From: Gammaproteobacteria bacterium
Lineage (GTDB): Bacteria; Pseudomonadota; Gammaproteobacteria; JAJFKO01
Direction of reading: 5' to 3'
Length of the DNA: 33,829 nucleotides
Assembly (NCBI GenBank): GCA_028284465.1
Contig: JANQRR010000005.1
Coordinates: 1-33,829, forward strand
The translations under genes and the position numbers were made by a program. The notes beneath the pieces were generated by a model that did no database searches, had not been told where the DNA came from, and was given only the letters and a program-made list of their open reading frames with translations. This document shows, piece after piece, positions 27,873 through 33,829 of the stretch; the stretch's first letter is position 1; every line of letters starts with the position of its first letter.

Positions 27873-28000
27873 GTCATTGCAAGAAATGAAACGACGAAGC
27901 AATCCAAAGTTAATGCGTCATTGCGAGGAGTGAAACGACGAAGCAATCCAGAGTTAATGCGTCATTGCGAGGAGTGAAACGACGAAGCAATCCAGAAAAT
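27873..28000 (+). repeat. Three-copy 44-bp tandem repeat
   Basis: Units begin at 27873, 27917 and 27961, an exact 44-bp period; the third is cut short. Each has GTCATTGCRAG, a TGAAACGACGAAGCAATCCA core and, between units, AGTTAATGC. Units two and three are identical over the core; unit one has a few changes. Same family as the copies at 11997 and 27740. Confidence 0.9.
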
Positions 28001-28026
28001 AGGTTCAATTATTACGAGTATAATCA

Positions 28027-29310
28027 ATGAAAGCAGCTAAACTAAAAAAAGTAATAAAATCAGAAAAAAATTCTACCCTAACTCGTGATGTGTTAATCGG
28101 CATGCTGGCAGGTGCAATCATAGGTTTGCTTATCAACCAATTACCGCGTAGCGAATTTGTTACTACCTATATTGTTGAAGGCGTATTTATGGTGATCGGA
28201 ACCATATTTATTACCTTGATGAAAATGTTAGTGGTACCGATTGTCTTTGTGTCATTAGTCTCTGGAGTAACCAGCTTAGGTGATTTAGGCAAATTAGGTC
28301 GGGTTGGTGGTAAAACAATTTTATTGTATTTATTAACGACCTGCATTGCCATTACATTAGCATTAACATTTGCATTTATTTTTAGAATTGGTAGTGGCAC
28401 CAACTTAATGCCACCGAGTGATTTTCTTGTTAAGACGGCACCATCTATTAAAGCAACACTATTGAATTTATTTCCCAGCAATCCTGTTTCAGCAATGGCT
28501 AAAAGTGAAATGTTACAAATCATTGTATTTTCATTATTACTAGGCACTGCAATTTCATTAGCAAAAAAAAGTGGGAAGCGTATTGCCGATATGTTTAATG
28601 ATTTTAATCAAGTATTAATGAAATTTATTGGCATGCTCATGCAATTAGCACCGTATGGCGTATTTTGTTTGATTAGCATGCAATTTGCCAAAGCTGGCTT
28701 TGATCTGATTTTACAATTGCTAGGATATTTTTTAGTAGTATTATTCGTCTTAATCTTACATTTGATCATCACTAACAGCACTTTATTATTATTATTTGCG
28801 CGCTTAAACCCCTGGCCGTTTTTCAAAAAAATGTTTTCTGCGATGATATTTGGTTTCAGCACTTCAAGTAGCAGCGTGTCTATTCCAGTTACATTATCTG
28901 CAGTGGAAACAAAACTCGGCGTTGGCAATGCCGTTGCTGCCTTTGTCGTGCCATTAGGCGCTACGATCAATATGGATGGTACTGCGATCATGCAAGGCGT
29001 GGCAACAGTCTTTATTGCGCATGTTTATAATATTCATATTAGTTTAACTGGTTACTTAACGGTAATTGCTACCGCTACGCTTGCATCAATCGGCACAGCT
29101 GGGGTTCCTAGCGTAGGTTTGATCACCTTGGCGATGGTGTTACAACAGGTAGGCTTGCCTGTAGAAGGGATCAGTTTAATCATTGGTGTCGATCGTTTAT
29201 TAGATATGGTACGCACAGCTGTGAATATTACTGGTGATGCAGCGGTATCTTGCGTGGTTGGCAAGAGTGAGAAAGTATTAGACGAAGATGTGTTTACTGC
29301 AGCGACTTAA
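28027..29310 (+). CDS. Dicarboxylate/glutamate:cation symporter (DAACS family)
   Basis: A 427-aa inner-membrane carrier of the GltP/DctA/SstT type that brings in acidic amino acids or C4-dicarboxylates with Na+ or H+. The family hallmarks are all present: serine-rich hairpin FSTSSSSVSIPVTL, ATINMDGTAIMQGVA (the NMDGT cation site), second hairpin IGTAGVPSVG, and GVDRLLDMVRTAVNITGD with the substrate-binding Asp and Asn/Asp pair. Eight hydrophobic segments surround these. In place of the helix-8 Arg that selects acidic side chains, the local sequence MVRTAVNITGD keeps Arg, favouring Glu/Asp or dicarboxylates. The N-terminus is Lys-rich. The start comes 31 nt after the repeat array, with no clear ribosome site. 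Confidence 0.95.
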   Translation: MKAAKLKKVIKSEKNSTLTRDVLIGMLAGAIIGLLINQLPRSEFVTTYIVEGVFMVIGTIFITLMKMLVVPIVFVSLVSGVTSLGDLGKLGRVGGKTILLYLLTTCIAITLALTFAFIFRIGSGTNLMPPSDFLVKTAPSIKATLLNLFPSNPVSAMAKSEMLQIIVFSLLLGTAISLAKKSGKRIADMFNDFNQVLMKFIGMLMQLAPYGVFCLISMQFAKAGFDLILQLLGYFLVVLFVLILHLIITNSTLLLLFARLNPWPFFKKMFSAMIFGFSTSSSSVSIPVTLSAVETKLGVGNAVAAFVVPLGATINMDGTAIMQGVATVFIAHVYNIHISLTGYLTVIATATLASIGTAGVPSVGLITLAMVLQQVGLPVEGISLIIGVDRLLDMVRTAVNITGDAAVSCVVGKSEKVLDEDVFTAAT

Positions 29311-29311
29311 A

Positions 29312-29354
29312 ATTGAGTGGCGCATGCCTTTGCACCACTCAATATTAGTTTTGT
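29312..29354 (+). terminator. Intrinsic terminator of the symporter gene
   Basis: A 9-bp perfect stem ATTGAGTGG/CCACTCAAT (29312-29320 and 29335-29343) just after the stop codon, followed by a T-rich tract (TTAGTTTTGTT). It may serve the convergent gene to its right as well. Confidence 0.7.
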
Positions 29355-29358
29355 TAAT

Positions 29359-31869
29359 CTAGCTTATGACGCATTTAGTAATCGAAGATGTTTTTTCTCC
29401 TGTTGGCATGTTGTCTCCGAATGTTTCGCGAGCTGCCTCATCAAGCAAAGATTCCATTTCTTCACCGTCTTCACGTTGAATCAACATTCTTTTATATCGT
29501 CTTTGTTGAGTTCTTGCACCACTGTGTTTATCATTAAAATGGCCACAACAACTTAGTAAGTTTCCACTGCTAGTCTGTTCAGGCTTCTCAGCAGCTTCTT
29601 GTTGCGCCTGCTGCTTCATGTCTACTACTTTATTAACTAATTTAACATAAATTCCCATAAGATCGGGTAGCGTATTTAAATCAGCATCTGACTTTATTAT
29701 TTGTTTTTCCTTCAGGAATGCCTCACACTTTTGTCCGTAAATAGGCAAGTATTCAGCTTCAGGATCAGTGTTATTAATAGAAGAACTAGAAGTCTGTGGA
29801 GTATTATTTCTATTAGACTTAGCCGCTTTTTCAGCTTGTTTAATTTCAGTATTAGTACTTTGGTCAAAGAGTTTTTCTTCATAAAGAATTTTACCCCAAC
29901 GACGCAATAAATTATCTGCATTTAGTTTGCCACCTAAAGGAATTGCGGCAAATATATCTGCCTTTAATTCTTTTATGATGGTCGCTAATACTGGTGGCCC
30001 AATTTTCTTAACAGCAGCTATTAATTTTTCAAATAGTGTATGCAATCTTGCTTCAAGATAATTATTTTGTGCTGGTGCACGCCCAGTTTGATTAAGAAAT
30101 TCAGTGTCTTCATCCTCATCCCTTGTTTCATGCACGCCTTCCTCAACATCACCTACGTTATGCTCAGCAGCAGTAGGTTTGGGTTTTCCACGAGTAAAAG
30201 AAAACAATATTCCTAACAAACTAAAAACAAAGAAAAGAGGATATATATTAAAAAATGGAACCCCTACTAGGGTAGCACCATTTAAAACAATTTTTCCACC
30301 TTGGTAAATAGCTTGGCTATTGAAAAATTCAGATATAGCTTTAAAAAAAGGAAAAACTGCTTCGTAATTCAAATCAAGGGTTGTTCCAGAAGAACCAGCT
30401 GCAAGCACAGCCATTATACCAAGACCTATCAACAAGCCTCGATGCTGTTGAAGACCAGCAGGCAAAGTAACCTTGCGTGTTTTTATGAATTCTGTCAACA
30501 AGCCATATGAACTTCTCATAATATCATCGCCACTAATAAATGACTGCATTATGAATGGTACATTACAAGCTAATGCGATGACTAAAGCAACGGTAAACAT
30601 GTTCATACCAAAAAGTCCACTAATACTCGTATCCATTCTAAGTATTGTGTTTATTAGGTATCCTAAAAGTGACAAAGCAGAGAAAAATCCTGATGCATTT
30701 GCTAACACTCCGCTTGTTAAGCTATTTAGACTAAAAGTTTTTTCAAATTTTATCGAGCGCTCACCTTGTTCTAAAAGTTTAAATATAAATTTCAACATTT
30801 TTTTATTGGTTATTGTGCCTTTTGGTTTTTTGCATAGCTCTTCAAGTTTGTCGTAAATATGTGGATATGTTTGAGGTCTTTGCGCGAGAGGCGTAGAAAA
30901 TATATTTGTTTTAGCCGCCTCAAGTGTCCCTATAACAATTTGATGCAGTTCATCACCAATTCGACCTACAGCTATTTCTAGATTATTTAAGCCTAATATT
31001 TTTTTTGTTACTGCTTGAGGCACAAGACCTTTTACTCGACTCAGATTGTTAATTCCTTGAAAGAATATAGAGCCAAGTGAAATCCATGTAATTAAAAAGA
31101 TAGGATATTCAAATGAACCTAAACTAGAATCTAAAGCGAGCAAACTCGGCGGAAGAGCAGATAACATGGCAGCAGTCATTTTTGTAGATTTGCCTGCAAT
31201 ATTTAGGATTTTGCTTTTTGGATCATTTGCCAATGCATCTAGCGCTTTACTGTGTGTAAATAGTGATTCTTCCACAAACTTGATAAATAAAAATAAATAT
31301 GCAGCATTCAAACCAAGATTTGAACCACCGCTAGATAATGCAAGTGCGAATTCTCCAGCATCTTGAACAGCAAGTGGATCATTTTCAAACTCACTTTCAC
31401 CAAATTTCCAAGAAGCTATTATATAACCAAAAATAGTAAATGCAGCAACTGCTGTTGCTGAAAATAACATAACAAAATCTTTCCAGGGATTGACATCACT
31501 TGCATCGAAAGTATCACTACCCAGATTGCAAAATTGTGTTAATCTTTCACCTGGAGAATCACTAAAAAGCTCATTAAATGAAGGAGTTCTTAATTGGACT
31601 CTTTCAGCATATCCTGTGTTGAGTAAACTCTCAAATGTGGAAGTTCCACTTTCATTAGTTGGTAATTGCGTTGTTGTTATTGTTGATGTTTGTTTTTGCT
31701 TTCTAGACATAGAAGCAGTTGTTCTAGTACCTACTTTTTGTTTACCTTTATCTCTTCCCTTTCTTTTCTTTTTATTTTCTCCAGTTCCTACACCACTCCC
31801 ATTATCACCACCACCATTTTCAAAATCGTTCTTACCTGTTCCAACTCTATCACCTCTAATTTTCATCAT
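29359..31869 (-). CDS. Large multi-pass membrane protein with C-terminal CaaX box, candidate effector
   Basis: Unrecognised, about 836 aa. The start is one of two adjacent ATGs (31869 or 31866) just after AAAGGTGG; a GTG at 31875 overlaps that site. Residues 1-75 are polar, Gly/Lys/Thr-rich and probably disordered, with no signal peptide. Hydrophobic segments lie near 133-155, 256-274, 388-412, 420-445, 479-498 and 540-560 (others at 190-200 and 233-250 are weaker). From 562 on it is soluble: an acidic patch (VEEG, DEDEDTE), helical stretches, an Asn/Ser-rich linker (685-705) and a Glu-rich end (REDGEEMESLLDEAARE). The last four residues are Cys-Val-Ile-Ser, checked codon by codon (29362-29373), which fits the eukaryotic farnesylation box. 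Together these suggest a type IV effector for host membranes; this is inference. Confidence 0.75.
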   Translation of the reverse strand: MMKIRGDRVGTGKNDFENGGGDNGSGVGTGENKKKRKGRDKGKQKVGTRTTASMSRKQKQTSTITTTQLPTNESGTSTFESLLNTGYAERVQLRTPSFNELFSDSPGERLTQFCNLGSDTFDASDVNPWKDFVMLFSATAVAAFTIFGYIIASWKFGESEFENDPLAVQDAGEFALALSSGGSNLGLNAAYLFLFIKFVEESLFTHSKALDALANDPKSKILNIAGKSTKMTAAMLSALPPSLLALDSSLGSFEYPIFLITWISLGSIFFQGINNLSRVKGLVPQAVTKKILGLNNLEIAVGRIGDELHQIVIGTLEAAKTNIFSTPLAQRPQTYPHIYDKLEELCKKPKGTITNKKMLKFIFKLLEQGERSIKFEKTFSLNSLTSGVLANASGFFSALSLLGYLINTILRMDTSISGLFGMNMFTVALVIALACNVPFIMQSFISGDDIMRSSYGLLTEFIKTRKVTLPAGLQQHRGLLIGLGIMAVLAAGSSGTTLDLNYEAVFPFFKAISEFFNSQAIYQGGKIVLNGATLVGVPFFNIYPLFFVFSLLGILFSFTRGKPKPTAAEHNVGDVEEGVHETRDEDEDTEFLNQTGRAPAQNNYLEARLHTLFEKLIAAVKKIGPPVLATIIKELKADIFAAIPLGGKLNADNLLRRWGKILYEEKLFDQSTNTEIKQAEKAAKSNRNNTPQTSSSSINNTDPEAEYLPIYGQKCEAFLKEKQIIKSDADLNTLPDLMGIYVKLVNKVVDMKQQAQQEAAEKPEQTSSGNLLSCCGHFNDKHSGARTQQRRYKRMLIQREDGEEMESLLDEAARETFGDNMPTGEKTSSITKCVIS

Positions 31870-32082
31870 AACCACCTTTATTTACATTTAATTTCAATTC
31901 AACATGAGTAAAAAAACTCAAGCTGCTAACATTGATTTTCCTGTATAAATATAAGGGGTGATAACAGGTATAAACAATGTAACATAATTCATCCGTGACA
32001 ATGATGAATATCTACATTCCCTGTTTTAGATACTTTTTAATTTGCTATTACTATTTTAACTATTTAATATTTATTTATTAAA

Positions 32083-33801
32083 TCACATTCCGCAACTAGG
32101 AGCATTAGCCTCATATATCTGTGTTAAATTGATAGCTTTACTCAACTCTGGATCTGCCATTACCAATGCTTCGATTTCGCCTATTAATTCATTAACTATA
32201 TTTGAGTATCCTAGTTTAGGATTTTTCCATATTGCTAACCTAGTTACTATATTTCTGTCTTCTTCATATTTATTTTCTCTTTGTATTTGGTAAAATTTTC
32301 CTAGTGTTTCCTTAATAGATTCTACTTCTTGTTGTTTTACAGCATTACCTATATTTTCAAGTGTTGCCTTATGCGTTGTTGCGTCTTGTTTTTGTGTTGC
32401 TGTAATGATACTGAAATTTTTCACCCACCAATTATCAGCCTTTTTAAGAAATTCTGTATAGAGTCTATCAATACGATCAAGCTCCATTGTAAAAGTATTT
32501 CGTGTAAATGCTTTTTGAGTTAGTTGATCACTCTTGCGCACATGATATTTTTGCCAATACTTAGTTATAGGCGCAAAAAATGTGTGACGTAAAGAAGAAG
32601 CAGTTGAATTATTATTAGTTGTATCTACCCTATCATGTTCGGCTGTTGTTTGATCAGCAGGCGCAGGATTATTATTTGCTGATTCGTATAATTTTTTGAA
32701 AATATCTGCAACTTTTTCAGAGTATGTGTAATCATCATTAGAATCCATATATATAGCTTCAATGCCATTTATTACTCTAAGAGCTTCTTGACATGGTTCT
32801 TTTCCCGGGGAATTTGGCAGGGAATCTACTCCAGCTATAAATTCGCTAAGCTTAGGCTTATTTTCTTGAAAAGACTCCAGTTTTTGCAAGTAAGCTTGCA
32901 GTTGAGGAAATTCACGCTCTATCTCAGTTTTTTTCCCATCACCTGTAATCTTTACATCATAAGTAAGAGGATCATTGATCCTTGGAGTAATACGTTCAAG
33001 CTGTCGAAGAATAATATCTTTGTTACGAGAAGGATTAGGTCCGTCATAATTTTTTGCATACCCAAAGTCATCATACTGAATAGTATTGGGTACACGCCCT
33101 TGCCCAGCTTGCAATTGCCATGTAATGGATAAGCAATCAAAACTATTTCTTGCTGTTTGTCTAAATCGATCTAAAGCAAACTGGTAGGCCGCTAATTGTT
33201 CCTTATAAGCATCATACGCAGATTTGCTTATTTGATCAGTATCAGCAGTATATCGTTCATGGATCAAATTATCAATGAAATTAACTAGCATCAGATTAAG
33301 CTCACAGACAGTCGTAATGAGCTTTATACGTTGCAAAAATATATTTTCAGTTGCTTCAACACTGCTAGCTTTATTAGCTTTAAGTGCTTGCCAATGTCTT
33401 TGAAATGCAGCCATATGCTTTGGGTTAGCATTACGTAATTTTTTATTAGTACTATGGAGCTGATAAGCAAACTCATAAAATAAACGTCTACTAAAATCTC
33501 TGGCGCTTTTAGATTTTAAAGAAAGATGATGTTCTACGACTTTAGCAAAACTTATTGTTGTTTTTCCCGCAAAGGCCCCTGTTACAGCCTCAGTATTAAC
33601 TCCTACTAAATTCAAATCTTCTCTTGAAAATTGTTTTTTATTAAATAATATTTGAACCGGTTCACTATTAGCTATGTTTGCATCAAGATGACCATCTACC
33701 TCAAATACCTCTTTTAGGTCTTGATATATATCTGCCAATAATCCTGGCAAAACCTTTTTATCTTCTTTAATTGTTTTCCTCGGCATAGCAATTTCCCCCA
33801 T
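32083..33801 (-). CDS. Large soluble protein of unknown function, candidate effector
   Basis: Unrecognised, 572 aa from the ATG at 33801, or 567 aa from the one at 33786, which has a GGGGGAAA tract upstream and begins MPRKTIKEDKK; the choice is open. No signal peptide or membrane segment. It is mostly helical by eye, with Leu/Gln/Lys-rich stretches (about 150-230 and 410-540) and an Asn/Thr/Ala-rich probable linker (about 370-400, NNNPAPADQTTAEHD). The sequence ends APSCGM; the Cys is third from the end, so it is not a CaaX box. It lies on the same strand as the CaaX protein, upstream of it by about 210 nt, with AT-rich sequence between, so the two have separate promoters or a long spacer. 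Calling it an effector rests on size, solubility, lack of family and neighbourhood. Confidence 0.7.
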   Translation of the reverse strand: MGEIAMPRKTIKEDKKVLPGLLADIYQDLKEVFEVDGHLDANIANSEPVQILFNKKQFSREDLNLVGVNTEAVTGAFAGKTTISFAKVVEHHLSLKSKSARDFSRRLFYEFAYQLHSTNKKLRNANPKHMAAFQRHWQALKANKASSVEATENIFLQRIKLITTVCELNLMLVNFIDNLIHERYTADTDQISKSAYDAYKEQLAAYQFALDRFRQTARNSFDCLSITWQLQAGQGRVPNTIQYDDFGYAKNYDGPNPSRNKDIILRQLERITPRINDPLTYDVKITGDGKKTEIEREFPQLQAYLQKLESFQENKPKLSEFIAGVDSLPNSPGKEPCQEALRVINGIEAIYMDSNDDYTYSEKVADIFKKLYESANNNPAPADQTTAEHDRVDTTNNNSTASSLRHTFFAPITKYWQKYHVRKSDQLTQKAFTRNTFTMELDRIDRLYTEFLKKADNWWVKNFSIITATQKQDATTHKATLENIGNAVKQQEVESIKETLGKFYQIQRENKYEEDRNIVTRLAIWKNPKLGYSNIVNELIGEIEALVMADPELSKAINLTQIYEANAPSCGM

Positions 33802-33829
33802 TACTTTCCATTTAACAAAATTAACTACC

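Larger units (their letters stand above)
27707..28026. other. Intergenic region filled with REP-like repeats
   Basis: Some 320 bases between the Met-rich gene and the symporter hold at least five copies of one repeat, four direct and one inverted (27740-27776, 27798-27825, 27873-27906, 27917-27951, 27961-27995). The first direct and the inverted copy form a large potential hairpin right after the Met-rich gene and may end or protect its transcript. No gene is supported here. Confidence 0.8.

Noticed and set aside
27873..28000. Possible CRISPR array
   Set aside because: The 44-bp units follow each other directly with the same short connecting sequence; there are no unique spacers and no cas genes.
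29701..31911. Several plus-strand frames of 60-130 codons opposite the 838-codon gene
   Set aside because: They lie antisense within a long open frame with a good start, and have the low-quality composition of shadow frames.
32062..32083. 8-bp hairpin at the end of the 572-aa gene as a terminator
   Set aside because: The stem is made only of A and T and has no U-run on the coding-strand side; too weak to call.
32083..32100. C-terminal Cys of the 572-aa protein as a prenylation box
   Set aside because: The protein ends SCGM, so the Cys is third from the end and no CaaX, CC or CXC arrangement is present.

Overview
The window is chromosomal DNA from an AT-rich gammaproteobacterium. Several things point to the intracellular order Legionellales (Legionella, Coxiella and relatives): an IcmD/DotP-like inner-membrane protein, large unrecognised ORFs with the look of type IV effectors, the ftsK-trxB-infA core order, and dispersed REP-like palindromes of a kind common in host-associated bacteria. 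The taxonomic placement is an inference; nothing was searched.

Left part (1-5900). The 3' end of an MFS drug-efflux gene meets anmK tail to tail. Then come three paralogous secreted proteins of a family I do not recognise. All three share 14 cysteines at identical spacing, made from a duplicated six-cysteine module. One is alone (2152-2718); two form a short operon (3833-5037). Between them is a lone acetolactate decarboxylase gene (budA) whose product carries Gly where the family has a conserved Arg. cysZ (sulfate uptake) diverges from the operon.

Central housekeeping block (5900-25200). A tRNA-Ala(CGC) with a good sigma70 promoter is followed by usp, ppiD and ftsK on the minus strand, then trxB and infA on the plus strand. 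The next minus-strand operon has two tandem, closely related MFS transporters, prpC and prpD: the front half of the methylcitrate pathway with dedicated transport and no prpB nearby. Next to it is a pair of small genes, an IcmD/DotP-like membrane protein and an EexN-like lipoprotein, suggesting a dispersed piece of a type IV secretion system. Then follow an alpha/beta hydrolase, a FimT/GspH pseudopilin coupled to a family-4 uracil-DNA glycosylase, nadE, metG and a soluble RnfB/RsxB-like ferredoxin overlapping metG.

Right part (25200-33829) is more accessory. It holds a CinA-like protein with a degenerate C-terminal deamidase domain, a charged 172-aa hypothetical protein, a tiny exported protein whose mature part is about 30 percent methionine, an array of REP-like repeats (three exact 44-bp periods plus inverted copies), a dicarboxylate/glutamate symporter with a clear terminator, and two large minus-strand genes of unknown function. 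The 838-codon one is a multi-pass membrane protein ending in Cys-Val-Ile-Ser, a textbook eukaryotic CaaX prenylation box. It is the best candidate here for an undescribed host-directed protein.
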